A stretch of DNA of 64,000 nt, taken from NCBI RefSeq assembly GCF_900696085.1, contig NZ_CAADFC020000004.1:496001-560000 (forward strand), written 5' to 3'. The DNA is from Bradyrhizobium ivorense (lineage in GTDB: Bacteria; Pseudomonadota; Alphaproteobacteria; Rhizobiales; Xanthobacteraceae). Below are positions 1 through 8,736 of the stretch, in pieces. A program made the translations under genes and the position numbers. The notes below the pieces were generated by a model. That model was given only the letters and a program-made list of their open reading frames with translations, did no database searches and had not been told where the DNA came from. How positions within the stretch are numbered: the first letter of the stretch is position 1; every line of letters begins with the position of its first letter.

Positions 1-1311
1 CTCGCGGCACGCCGTATTGCGGCCGACATTCTCGACGGCGTGCTGCACAAGCATCGCACGCTCGATGATCAGCTCGACGGCGCCGGCGCGCATCCCGGTC
101 TGAAATCGCTCGCCGATCGCGACCGCGCGCTGATGCGCCGGCTGGTGTCGACCATTTTGCGCCGGCTCGGCACGCTCGGCCATCTGCTGTCGCGGCTGCT
201 CGATCGCGGCGTGCCGACCGATGCGCCGCGCGCGCAAAGTGCGCTGCTGATCGGCGCCGCGCAGATCATCTGGATGGACGTGCCCGATCACGCCGCGGTC
301 GATCTCTCGGTGCGGCTGGTGCAATCGGACCGCCGCGCGGCGAAATATGCCGGGCTCGTCAACGCCGTGCTGCGCCGCTGTGCGCGCGAGGGCCAGGGGC
401 TGATCGACGAGGTGAAGACGCAGACGCTCGATCTGCCGCAGTGGATGCTGGCGCGCTGGACCGCGCATTACGGCGAGGAGACCGCGCGCAACATGGCGCT
501 CGCGCTCGGCCACGAGCCGTCGCTCGATCTCACGGTGAAGGCGGACGCGCTGCAATGGGCGAGCCGCCTGCATGGCGAGCGGCTGCCGACGGGAACCGTG
601 CGCACGCTGCTGCAGGGTTCCGTGACCATGCTGCCCGGTTTCGCCGAAGGCCAATGGTGGGTGCAGGACGCTGCCGCCGCGCTGCCGGCGCGGCTGTTCG
701 GCGACGTCAAGGACAAGGCGATCGCCGATCTCTGCGCCGCGCCCGGCGGCAAGACCGCGCAACTGGCGCTGGCCGGCGCCCGTGTCACCGCGATCGATCG
801 CTCGCCGGCGCGGATGGCGCGGCTGCGCGACAACCTCACGCGGCTGGCGCTATCGGCCGAGCCCATCGTCGCCGACGCGGCCGAATGGCCGGCGCAGGCC
901 GCAAGTTTCGACGGCATCCTGGTCGATGCGCCCTGCACCTCGACCGGGACCATCCGCCGTCACCCCGACGTTGCCTGGCTGCGCCAGGAGGCCGACATCG
1001 GCGCGCTGGCGGCGTTGCAGAAGCGGCTCCTGCAAAAGGCCGTCGCGTTGCTGAAACCCGGCGGTACGCTGATCTACTGCACCTGTTCGCTGGAGCCGGA
1101 GGAAGGCGAGCGGGCGATCGCCGCGCTGCTGGCGAGCGAATCAGGCCTGCGGCGCGCGCCGGTCGAGAAGGGCGAAGTCGCGGGCCTCGAGGAGATCATC
1201 ACCACTGAGGGTGATTTGCGCACCCTGCCCTGCCATTTGCCGCACGCCGATCCGCGGCTTGGCGGCCTGGATGGATTTTACGCGGCGAGGCTGGTTAAAT
1301 CCGCTGGTTAA
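1..1311 (+). CDS. rsmB: 16S rRNA (cytosine-967-C5) methyltransferase RsmB, 5'-truncated by window edge
   Basis: SAM-dependent RNA m5C methyltransferase of the RsmB/Sun/NOL1 family, which modifies C967 of 16S rRNA. The frame is open from base 1 (it begins LARRIAADILDG, typical of the NusB-like N-terminal RNA-binding domain), so the true start lies before the window; the GTG at 40 is internal. The C-terminal Rossmann methyltransferase domain shows the SAM-binding stretch LCAAPGGKTAQLA, the motif IV cysteine in DAPCTSTG and the catalytic cysteine in YCTCSLEPEEGE. The stop codon falls in a 13-bp tandem duplication that appears to have changed the last residues (see findings). A heparinase-like gene and purH follow on the same strand. 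Confidence 0.93.
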   Translation, partial: LAARRIAADILDGVLHKHRTLDDQLDGAGAHPGLKSLADRDRALMRRLVSTILRRLGTLGHLLSRLLDRGVPTDAPRAQSALLIGAAQIIWMDVPDHAAVDLSVRLVQSDRRAAKYAGLVNAVLRRCAREGQGLIDEVKTQTLDLPQWMLARWTAHYGEETARNMALALGHEPSLDLTVKADALQWASRLHGERLPTGTVRTLLQGSVTMLPGFAEGQWWVQDAAAALPARLFGDVKDKAIADLCAAPGGKTAQLALAGARVTAIDRSPARMARLRDNLTRLALSAEPIVADAAEWPAQAASFDGILVDAPCTSTGTIRRHPDVAWLRQEADIGALAALQKRLLQKAVALLKPGGTLIYCTCSLEPEEGERAIAALLASESGLRRAPVEKGEVAGLEEIITTEGDLRTLPCHLPHADPRLGGLDGFYAARLVKSAG

Positions 1312-1384
1312 ATCCTGATTTTGAGCGTGATTCTTCTAAGCTCGTTGCAGTGATTCGCGCGTGTGACAAGACGGTGTCCGAGTG

Positions 1385-1437
1385 CGTTCTTGGGTACGTT
1401 TTCTTGGCACGTTTTCTTGGGCACGTTTTCTTGGGCG
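1385..1437 (+). repeat. Short tandem repeat, about 14 bp x 4
   Basis: Four head-to-tail units: one shortened (1385-1396), one of 13 bp (1397-1409) and two of 14 bp (1410-1423, 1424-1437). The unit reads CGTTTTCTTGGGCA with small changes. It lies in the 180-bp gap between rsmB and the heparinase-like gene, about 55 bp before the GTG start. No protein frame runs through it; it may be a slippage-prone promoter or leader. Confidence 0.75.
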
Positions 1438-1491
1438 CGTTTCCGGATTAAATAAGGATTCGTTGAACAACTCCTCCCCACAAGGTTAGGC

Positions 1492-3243
1492 GTGTCGGTC
1501 GCTCAAAGCAGACGCATCTCGACGCTGATTGCTGGCCGCTTCGCGCGCAGCATGATTGCGCGCGCGAGCGGGGGAACCGTCGCGCTGTCGCGGCTGTGGC
1601 CGGGCCGCACCGACCGCCTGATCATCGCCCCGCACGACCTGCGGACCGCCGACGCCACCCGCGCCGCCGAGATCTATGCCGGACGATTCGTGTTCGCGGG
1701 CAAGATCGTAACCTGCCACGGCCGCTCGATCTTCGATCTCGAGCCGCCGTCGGAGGATTGGGAAGCCGCGCTGCTCGGCTTCGGCTGGCTGCGTCATCTG
1801 CGCGCCGCCGACACCGCGCTGACCCGCGCCAACGCCCGCTCGCTGGTCGACGACTGGATCTCCAACCAGGCGCGCAAGCGGCCGCTGGAGCGACGCGCCG
1901 ACGTGCGCGCGCGCCGCGTGATCTCGCTGCTGTCGCAGGCGCCGCTGGTGCTCGGCGACACCGACGGCAAATTCTACCGCAAATATCTGCGCGGGCTGGC
2001 GCGCGAGATCAAATATCTGCGCTATTCCACGCTCGACAATGACGGCGTGCCGCGCCTGCAGGTGCTGATCGCGCTGTGCTACGCCTCGCTCTGCCTCGCC
2101 AACCAGGCGCGCAACATCAAGACCGCCTCGCGGAAGCTGTCGGACGAATTGCAGCGCCAGATCCTGCCCGACGGCGGCCACATCTCGCGCAATCCCGGCG
2201 CGCTGGTCGAACTGCTCAGCGATCTCTTGCCACTGCGGCAGACGTTTGCTGCACGGAACATCGCGCCGCCGCCGGCGCTGCTCAACGCCATCGACCGCAT
2301 GATGCCGATGCTGCGCTTCTTCCGTCACGGCGACGGCAGCTTTGCGCTGTTCAACGGCATGTCGACCGCGCCGTCCGATCTCGTCGCGACGCTGCTCGCC
2401 TATGACGACACCCGCGGCGTGCCGATGTCGAACATGCCGCATTCCGGGTTCCAGCGGATCGATGCCGGCACGACCGCGCTGATCATCGACACCGGCGCGC
2501 CGCCGCCGCCGAGCGTCAGCCAGGACGCGCATGCCGGCTGCCTGTCGTTCGAGTTCTCCTCCGGGGCGAGCCGCATCGTGGTCAATTGCGGCATGCCGTC
2601 GACCGGCCGCGACAATTGGCGGCCGTTCGCGCGCTCCACCGCGGCGCATTCGACGTTGACCTATCACGAGTCGTCGTCGTGCCAGTTCGTCGAGCTGTCG
2701 GCGATGAAGCGGCTGCTGCGCGGTTCGCCGATCACCTCAGGCCCCAGCAATGTCGACAGCCACCGCGAGGCCATCAGCGACGGCGACATGCTCACGGCGT
2801 CGCATGACGGCTATCTCTCCCGCTTCGGCGTGATCCACCGCCGCGTGCTGATGGTCTCCGACGACGGCACCCGCCTCGAAGGCGAGGACCAGGTCGGGCC
2901 GGCGCCGAGCGGCCGCATCAAGGGCAGCGACGCCGATTTCGCACTGCGCTTCCATCTGCACCCGTCGGTGAAGGCGAGCCGGCTGTCGGACGCGCGCGGC
3001 GTCATGCTGGTGCTGCCCAACCGCGACGTCTGGACCTTCGAGGCTGTTGACGACAAGGTCGAGCTCGAGGACAGCGTGTTCCTCGCCGGCAATGACGGCC
3101 CGCGCCGCACCTCCCAGATCGTGATCCGGCAGGACGCCCGGCAGGCGTCCACGGTGCGCTGGAGCTTTGTCCGCTCATCGACCTCGGCCTCCGCCACCAA
3201 CGCCCGCCGCAACGCCCGCCGCGAGCCGGAACTGCCGCTGTAG
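1492..3243 (+). CDS. Heparinase II/III family protein
   Basis: 583-residue protein resembling the heparinase II/III-like family (alginate lyase-type alpha/alpha-toroid followed by an anti-parallel beta-sheet domain). The N-terminal half is helical; the C-terminal half (about residues 300-560) carries the beta-rich part, with a conserved-looking stretch containing RDNWRPFARSTAAHSTLTY and a later VIHRRVLMVSDDG. The best start is the GTG at 1492, just after a purine-rich AGGTTAGG. No signal peptide is obvious. In many rhizobia a protein of this type sits between rsmB and purH; its substrate is unproven and may be an envelope or extracellular polysaccharide. The family call is fairly firm, the function is not. 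Confidence 0.8.
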   Translation: MSVAQSRRISTLIAGRFARSMIARASGGTVALSRLWPGRTDRLIIAPHDLRTADATRAAEIYAGRFVFAGKIVTCHGRSIFDLEPPSEDWEAALLGFGWLRHLRAADTALTRANARSLVDDWISNQARKRPLERRADVRARRVISLLSQAPLVLGDTDGKFYRKYLRGLAREIKYLRYSTLDNDGVPRLQVLIALCYASLCLANQARNIKTASRKLSDELQRQILPDGGHISRNPGALVELLSDLLPLRQTFAARNIAPPPALLNAIDRMMPMLRFFRHGDGSFALFNGMSTAPSDLVATLLAYDDTRGVPMSNMPHSGFQRIDAGTTALIIDTGAPPPPSVSQDAHAGCLSFEFSSGASRIVVNCGMPSTGRDNWRPFARSTAAHSTLTYHESSSCQFVELSAMKRLLRGSPITSGPSNVDSHREAISDGDMLTASHDGYLSRFGVIHRRVLMVSDDGTRLEGEDQVGPAPSGRIKGSDADFALRFHLHPSVKASRLSDARGVMLVLPNRDVWTFEAVDDKVELEDSVFLAGNDGPRRTSQIVIRQDARQASTVRWSFVRSSTSASATNARRNARREPELPL

Positions 3244-3276
3244 GGACGGCCTGAGGGGCGCGCTGCCAAATTGGCG

Positions 3277-3300
3277 AAAACAACCCCATGCAAAGTAGCC
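3277..3300 (+). repeat. 24-bp dispersed repeat, copy 1
   Basis: The 24 bases with core CAACCCCATGCAAAGTAG recur identically at 57618-57641, 54 kb away. This copy lies just after the stop of the heparinase-like gene. The distant copy lies beside the 3' end of mnmE. Confidence 0.8.
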
Positions 3301-3340
3301 GGCCGCGGGGCAGCCGGCCTTCGACACCAAGATTCGGCGC

Positions 3341-3381
3341 CGTCCCGGCCTAGTGCGCAATTGCGCACTGGAGCCGGGACG
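3341..3381. repeat. Palindromic element with an 18-bp perfect core
   Basis: CGTCCCGGC (3341-3349) pairs with GCCGGGACG (3373-3381) around a perfect 18-bp palindrome, AGTGCGCAATTGCGCACT (3352-3369). The TGCGCAATTGCGCA core recurs near 42369 inside another palindromic element. It lies in the 387-bp gene-free stretch before purH. Confidence 0.7.
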
Positions 3382-3404
3382 ACGAGTGAGATGGTCGCTC
3401 TATC

Positions 3405-3518
3405 CCCGTCATCCTGAGGTGCGAGCCTCTTCGGCGAGCCTCGAAGGATGCACGGCCCGGCCGGTGGCCGTCGACCCTTCGAGGGCCGCTGAAGAAGCGG
3501 CCACCTCAGGGTGACGGG
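3405..3518. repeat. Palindromic repeat family A, copy 1
   Basis: About 114 bp with terminal inverted arms CCCGTCATCCTGAGGT and ACCTCAGGGTGACGGG and inner arms around CCTCGAAGG/CCTTCGAGG. Related copies are at 42498-42605 and 45456-45586. It ends about 110 bp before the purH ATG. Together with the elements at 3277 and 3341 it accounts for most of the gene-free stretch 3244-3630. Confidence 0.85.
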
Positions 3519-3630
3519 TCTGATTGCTCCCCAATCGCCCGCAATTTCCGGGGAATCCGCCTCCGGAACCGGTTTCGGTCCCCGGCAAACCGTGCTACCC
3601 GGCTGCCTTAACAGCCAGGGATTTCCTCAG

Positions 3631-5223
3631 ATGACTGAACAGCTTCGCCGCGTGACCCGCGCTCTGTTGTCGGTTTCCGACAAGACCGGATTGATCGATT
3701 TTGCCAGGGCACTGTCCGACCATGGCGTCGAGCTGGTCTCGACCGGCGGCACTGCGAAAGCGATCGCGGCGGCGGGGCTACAGGTCAAGGACGTCTCCGA
3801 GCTCACCGGTTTCCCCGAGATGATGGACGGCCGGGTCAAAACGCTGCATCCGAAGGTGCATGGCGGCCTGCTCGCGATCCGCGACAACAAGGAGCACGCG
3901 TCCGCGATGGCCGCGCACGGCATCGCGCCGATCGATCTCCTGGTGGTCAACCTCTATCCGTTCGAGGCCACCGTCGACAAAGGCGCCGGCTTCGAGGAGT
4001 GCATCGAGAACATCGACATCGGCGGCCCCGCAATGATCCGCGCCGCGGCCAAGAACCATGACGATGTCGCCGTCGTGGTCGAGGCGAGCGACTACCAGGC
4101 CGTGCTCGAGGAACTCACCGCGCACAAGGGCGCGACGTCGCTTGGGCTGCGCCGCCGGCTCGCCGCCAAGGCTTACGCGCGCACCGCGGCCTATGACGCC
4201 GCGATCTCGAACTGGTTTGCCGTGCAGCTCGACACCAAGGCGCCGGACTTCCGCGCCTTCGGCGGCAGGCTGCTGCAGTCGCTGCGCTATGGTGAGAACC
4301 CGCATCAGACCGCGGCGTTCTACGCCACGCCGGAGAAGCGGCCAGGCGTTGCGACCGCGCGGCAGCTGCAGGGCAAGGAACTGTCCTACAACAACATCAA
4401 CGACACTGATGCTGCCTATGAATGCGTCGGCGAGTTCGATCCGCAGCGCACGGCGGCCTGCGTCATCGTCAAGCATGCCAATCCCTGCGGCGTCGCCGAG
4501 GGCCCGGACCTCGCCACCGCCTACCGCAGCGCGCTCGCCTGCGATTCGACCTCGGCCTATGGCGGCATCATCGCGGTCAACCGCACGCTCGATGCGGATG
4601 CGGCGCGCGCCATCATCGGCATCTTCACCGAGGTGATCATCGCGCCCGACGCGACCGAGGAGGCGATCGCGATCATCGCCGGCCGGCGCAATCTGCGCCT
4701 CTTGCTCGCCGGCGGCCTGCCCAACCCGCGCGCCGTCGGCCTGACCGCCAAGACGGTTGCCGGCGGCCTCCTGGTGCAGAGCCGCGACAACGCCGTGGTC
4801 GAAGACATGGATCTGAAGGTCGCGACCAAGCGCGCGCCGACCGACGCCGAGCTGCGCGACCTGAAATTCGCCTTCCGCGTCGCCAAGCACGTCAAGTCGA
4901 ACACCATCATCTATGCCAAGGATCTCGCCACGGTCGGCATCGGCGCCGGCCAGATGAGCCGGGTCGATTCCGCGCGCATCGCCGCGCGCAAGGCGCTGGA
5001 TGCGGCGGCCGAGCTGAAGCTCGCCGAGCCGCTGACCAAGGGCTCGGTGGTCGCCTCGGATGCGTTCTTCCCGTTCGCCGACGGCATGCTCGCCTGCATC
5101 GAGGCCGGCGCCACCGCGGTGATCCAGCCCGGCGGCTCGATGCGCGACGACGAGGTGATCAAGGCCGCCGACGAGCACGGCATCGCCATGGTGTTCACGG
5201 GCGTGCGGCATTTCCGGCACTGA
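3631..5223 (+). CDS. purH: Bifunctional AICAR formyltransferase / IMP cyclohydrolase PurH
   Basis: Catalyses the last two steps of IMP synthesis: formyl transfer to AICAR, then ring closure. The frame is open further upstream, but the ATG at 3631 gives the usual 530-residue protein beginning [20 protein letters not shown]; the extra upstream codons come from palindromic repeat A. The N-terminal MGS-like cyclohydrolase domain covers about residues 1-150 ([11 protein letters not shown] seen). The C-terminal transformylase domain has the KHANPCGVA catalytic motif and ends FTGVRHFRH, as is typical. The gene is convergent with the MFS gene at 5358, with a perfect 24-bp inverted repeat between them. 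Confidence 0.97.
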   Translation: MTEQLRRVTRALLSVSDKTGLIDFARALSDHGVELVSTGGTAKAIAAAGLQVKDVSELTGFPEMMDGRVKTLHPKVHGGLLAIRDNKEHASAMAAHGIAPIDLLVVNLYPFEATVDKGAGFEECIENIDIGGPAMIRAAAKNHDDVAVVVEASDYQAVLEELTAHKGATSLGLRRRLAAKAYARTAAYDAAISNWFAVQLDTKAPDFRAFGGRLLQSLRYGENPHQTAAFYATPEKRPGVATARQLQGKELSYNNINDTDAAYECVGEFDPQRTAACVIVKHANPCGVAEGPDLATAYRSALACDSTSAYGGIIAVNRTLDADAARAIIGIFTEVIIAPDATEEAIAIIAGRRNLRLLLAGGLPNPRAVGLTAKTVAGGLLVQSRDNAVVEDMDLKVATKRAPTDAELRDLKFAFRVAKHVKSNTIIYAKDLATVGIGAGQMSRVDSARIAARKALDAAAELKLAEPLTKGSVVASDAFFPFADGMLACIEAGATAVIQPGGSMRDDEVIKAADEHGIAMVFTGVRHFRH

Positions 5224-5233
5224 TGCATCGGTT

Positions 5234-5348
5234 GTCGTCCCGGCGAAGGCCGGGACCAACCACGAATGCTCGTTGTGAAGTGGGCCGTCTCCGCTTGTGC
5301 CTCTTCCCACGGCCGCGGAGTATGGGTCCCGGCCTTCGCCGGGACGAC
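5234..5348. repeat. Perfect 24-bp inverted repeat between convergent genes
   Basis: The arm at 5234-5257 (GTCGTCCCGGCGAAGG and on) is the exact reverse complement of 5325-5348, with 67 bp between. It fills the gap between the purH stop and the MFS stop on the opposite strand. It could act as a two-way transcript end or transcript stabiliser, but neither side has a clear U-tract. Confidence 0.8.
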
Positions 5349-5357
5349 GGTGGTGGT

Positions 5358-6674
5358 TTACGCGCGCACCCGTGCCAGCAGCGCCAGCCCCAGCACAAAA
5401 AACCCCACCAGCACCGCCATCCCCGCCTTCTGGCTCGCGGTCGCGGCGGTGATGGCGCCGATCAGGAGCGGGCCGATGAATGACGTGACCTTGCCGGTCA
5501 GCGCGAACAGGCCAAAATACTGCGCGATGCGATCCTTCGGTGCGAGGCGGATCAAAAGCGTGCGCGAGGCGGCCTGCAGCGGCCCGCCGGCGGCGCCGAT
5601 CAGACAGCCGAGCACGATGTAGGCGCGCTCGGCGGCGCCGGCGAACAGCGGGCCATCGGCGACCGGCGGCGCGACCGGAATGAACAGGATGGAATCCTTG
5701 TTCACCGTGAGGATCACCACGATCGCGAACAGCAGGATCACGAGGCTGCCGGTGATGACCCGCTTCGGCCCGAGCGCATCGTCGAGCTTGCCGCCAAGCC
5801 AGGCGCCGAACGTGCCCGCGGCATAGATGCCGCCGAATGCGAACAGCGAGACCAGCCCGTCGGTATAGATCATGTTGGCGAGCAGGAACCGCGCCATCGA
5901 TTTCTGCTTCGGCGGGCTCGCCAGGGATTCGCGCAGCTCGCGCAGGCCTTCGCCAAGCGCGTCGCGGATCGGACGTTTCGCCGGATAGTCCGGCGTGAAC
6001 AGGAACATCGGCGTCACGAAGACGACGAACCACAGCGCCGTCAGCGGTCCGGTGATGCGGTCGCCCGCATGCGTGACCGGATCGAGCCCGAACAACGGGG
6101 TGAGACCGAACAGCGTGCGGCCGGTCTCGGCATTGGCGGCGAGAAAGCCGAGCACCAGAACGAGACTCAAGATGCCGCCGACATAGCCGGTGGCCCAGCC
6201 GGTGCCGGACAGACGCCCGATCTTGTCCGGCGGCACCAGCGTCGGCATCATCGCATTGTTGAAGACGGTGGCGAATTCGACGCCGACGCTGGCGATCGCA
6301 TACGCCAGCAGCAGCGCGGGAATGACGTCAGGATTGCCCGGCTTGCCGATCCACATCGCGCTGGCGCCGATCACGAGCAGCGCGCCGAAACCCGCGATCC
6401 ACGGCTTGCGCCGGCCGCTGGCATCGGCGATCGCTCCTAACACCGGCGACAGCAGCGCAATCGCGAGCCCGGCGGCTGCGGTGGCAAAGCCCCACAGCGC
6501 CTGCCCGCTCGCCGGATCGGACGCGACGAAGCCGGCAAAATAAGGCGCAAACACAAAGGTCGTGATCAGCGTGAAATAAGGCTGCGCGGCCCAGTCGAAG
6601 AAGATCCAGCTGACGACGGCGGCGCGGCCCGGATAGGTTTTTGCGCTGTCGGTGCTCGTCTCAATCGTCGTCAT
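5358..6674 (-). CDS. MFS transporter, UMF1/Atg22-like
   Basis: 438-residue polytopic membrane protein of the major facilitator superfamily, resembling the UMF1/Atg22 group (about 12 hydrophobic segments). The N-terminus has VVSWIFFDWAAQPYFTLI, and the loop between helices 2 and 3 reads GAIADASGRRKPW, a typical MFS A-loop. The frame is open upstream, but the ATG at 6674 (MTTIETSTDSAKTYPGR) gives the normal N-terminus just before helix 1. It is divergent from the gamma-glutamyltransferase gene with about 90 bp between. The substrate cannot be told from sequence; amino-acid or peptide efflux would fit the neighbour but is a guess. Confidence 0.87.
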   Translation of the reverse strand: MTTIETSTDSAKTYPGRAAVVSWIFFDWAAQPYFTLITTFVFAPYFAGFVASDPASGQALWGFATAAAGLAIALLSPVLGAIADASGRRKPWIAGFGALLVIGASAMWIGKPGNPDVIPALLLAYAIASVGVEFATVFNNAMMPTLVPPDKIGRLSGTGWATGYVGGILSLVLVLGFLAANAETGRTLFGLTPLFGLDPVTHAGDRITGPLTALWFVVFVTPMFLFTPDYPAKRPIRDALGEGLRELRESLASPPKQKSMARFLLANMIYTDGLVSLFAFGGIYAAGTFGAWLGGKLDDALGPKRVITGSLVILLFAIVVILTVNKDSILFIPVAPPVADGPLFAGAAERAYIVLGCLIGAAGGPLQAASRTLLIRLAPKDRIAQYFGLFALTGKVTSFIGPLLIGAITAATASQKAGMAVLVGFFVLGLALLARVRA

Positions 6675-6766
6675 CGCCAAAGCTATTCCCAAAAGTCCGA
6701 TCACGCGCAGGCTTTCGCCTCTGCAATCCGTTCCCATATAGCATGGGCTTGTTGGGTGAATACCGG

Positions 6767-8533
6767 ATGGCGATGAACAGGGCGGGGCTCTCGATGGCGG
6801 CAACACTCTCGCGGCGGCTGTTTGCCGCGCTCCTCCTCATCGGCATCTCCGCACCGGCATTCAGCCAGGAGCAGCGCCGCTTCTATTCGCCGCCGTCCGC
6901 CGATGCGGTCAGCAGTGTTCCCGCCGAACACGGCATGGTGGTGGCGCAGGAGAAGCTCGCCGCGCAGGTCGGCGCCGACATCCTGCGGCAGGGCGGCAAT
7001 GCAGTCGACGCCGCAGTCGCCACCGGCTTTGCGATGGCGGTGACCTATCCGCGCGCCGGCAATATCGGCGGCGGTGGTTTCATGGTGATTCATCTTGCCC
7101 GGCGCAATGAAGATATCGCGATCGACTATCGCGAGACTGCGCCGCAGGCCGCGACCCGCGACATGTTTTTGGGCCCCGACGGCAAGCCCGATCCGGACAA
7201 GTCGCGCAACTCCGCGCTCGCGATCGGTGTGCCCGGCACGGTCGCGGGCCTCGCGCTGGCGCTGGAGAAGTACGGCTCCGGCCATTTCACGCTGGCGCAG
7301 ATTCTCAAGCCCGCGATCGATCTCGCCCGCGACGGCTTTATCGTGACCGACGACACATCGGACACGCTCGGAGACATGTACCGCCGGATGTCGCGCTGGC
7401 CGAATTCGGCAAAGACGTTCTCGAACGCCGACGGCAGGCCGCTGCGCGAGGGCGACCGCCTGATCCAGGGCGATCTCGCGGCGGTGCTGACGGCGATTGC
7501 CGAGCAGGGCCCGCGCGGCTTCTACCAAGGCACGGTCGCCGAGAAGCTCGTCAACGGCATCAACAATTCCGGCGGCATCTTTACTCTCGGCGATCTCAAA
7601 TCCTACCAGCCGGTGATCCGCGCGCCGATGCGCGGCAGCTATCGCGGTTACGATGTGGTGTCGATGCCGCAGCCTTCCTCCGGCGGCGTGGTGCTGATCG
7701 AGATCCTCAACATTCTCGAGGGCCTGCCGATGTCCGACATGAAGCAGGGCTCGGCCACCTCGCTGCATGTAATGCTGGAGGCGATGAAGCGCGCCTATGC
7801 CGACCGCGCGCGCTATCTCGGCGATCCCGCCTTCGTCGACGCGCCGACACAATTGCTGACGTCCAAGGACTACGCCGCCAAGCAGCGCGCGACCATTGAT
7901 CTCGCCCGTGCCACGCCCTGGGTCGATGTGCAGAACGCCAAGCCGCCGAAGGAAGGCGACAACACCACGCACTATTCGGTGGTCGATGCCAGCGGCAACG
8001 CCGTCAGCAACACCTATACGCTGAACTTCCCCTATGGCGTCGGCCTCGTCGCCGAGGGCACCGGCGTGCTGCTCAACAACGAGCTCGACGACTTCACCGC
8101 CGCGCCGGGCGCCGCCAACGCCTTCGGCCTGGTCGGCTTCGAGGCCAATTTACCCGGCCCCGGCAAGCGTCCGCTGTCGTCGATGTCGCCGACCATTCTG
8201 CTGAAGGACGGCAAGGTGGTGCTGGTGACGGGATCGCCCGGCGGCAGCCGCATCATCTCCGCGGTGACGCAGATCATCGTCGACGTCATCGACTACAAGA
8301 TGGATATCGCGGCCGCCGTGGCCGCGCCGCGGGTGCATCATCAATGGCTGCCCGACGAGGTCAGGATCGAGCGTGGTTTTCCCGATGATGTGCTGGCCGA
8401 GCTGCGAAGCAAGGGCCACAAGCTGGTCGAGCCGCTGGGCTATTCCTCGGCCAACTCGATCCTCGTGACACCGAATGGTCTGCTCGGCGCCCCCGATCCG
8501 CGCACGCGGGGGTCGGAGGCGGCGGGGCAGTAA
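6767..8533 (+). CDS. ggt: Gamma-glutamyltransferase
   Basis: Periplasmic N-terminal-nucleophile hydrolase that splits gamma-glutamyl bonds such as that of glutathione. A Sec signal peptide (RRLFAALLLIGISAPAFSQ) follows the start. The precursor self-cleaves at the threonine in NTTHYSVVD (about residue 400), giving large and small subunits. PLSSMSPTILLKDG and GSPGGSRI, which line the active site in this family, are present. In-frame starts exist at 6743, 6767 and 6794; 6767 gives a short n-region before the hydrophobic core. About 589 residues, normal for the family. Confidence 0.94.
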   Translation: MAMNRAGLSMAATLSRRLFAALLLIGISAPAFSQEQRRFYSPPSADAVSSVPAEHGMVVAQEKLAAQVGADILRQGGNAVDAAVATGFAMAVTYPRAGNIGGGGFMVIHLARRNEDIAIDYRETAPQAATRDMFLGPDGKPDPDKSRNSALAIGVPGTVAGLALALEKYGSGHFTLAQILKPAIDLARDGFIVTDDTSDTLGDMYRRMSRWPNSAKTFSNADGRPLREGDRLIQGDLAAVLTAIAEQGPRGFYQGTVAEKLVNGINNSGGIFTLGDLKSYQPVIRAPMRGSYRGYDVVSMPQPSSGGVVLIEILNILEGLPMSDMKQGSATSLHVMLEAMKRAYADRARYLGDPAFVDAPTQLLTSKDYAAKQRATIDLARATPWVDVQNAKPPKEGDNTTHYSVVDASGNAVSNTYTLNFPYGVGLVAEGTGVLLNNELDDFTAAPGAANAFGLVGFEANLPGPGKRPLSSMSPTILLKDGKVVLVTGSPGGSRIISAVTQIIVDVIDYKMDIAAAVAAPRVHHQWLPDEVRIERGFPDDVLAELRSKGHKLVEPLGYSSANSILVTPNGLLGAPDPRTRGSEAAGQ

Positions 8534-8736
8534 ATCGCGGGGCGGCAAAGCGGACCCGTCGCGCCGTAGCTCGGGAGAGCGAAGGCGGAAGTGTACCCAC
8601 GATCACGAGCACACTACCGATGGTGGGCACGGTGCAAACACGCCTTTGCCCACCCACCGGCATCGGGCTAAGTTGCTCTCTCCGCAAAGCCGGCCGCGGT
8701 TCAGAAGCCGGCGACAAATCTTCCAAGGAAGCGCGC

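Noticed and set aside
3778..6033. Long minus-strand open frame (over 700 codons) across purH and the MFS gene
   Set aside because: It is antisense to purH, has no domain, and its sequence has the Arg/Gly/Ala-rich makeup of a shadow frame in GC-rich DNA.
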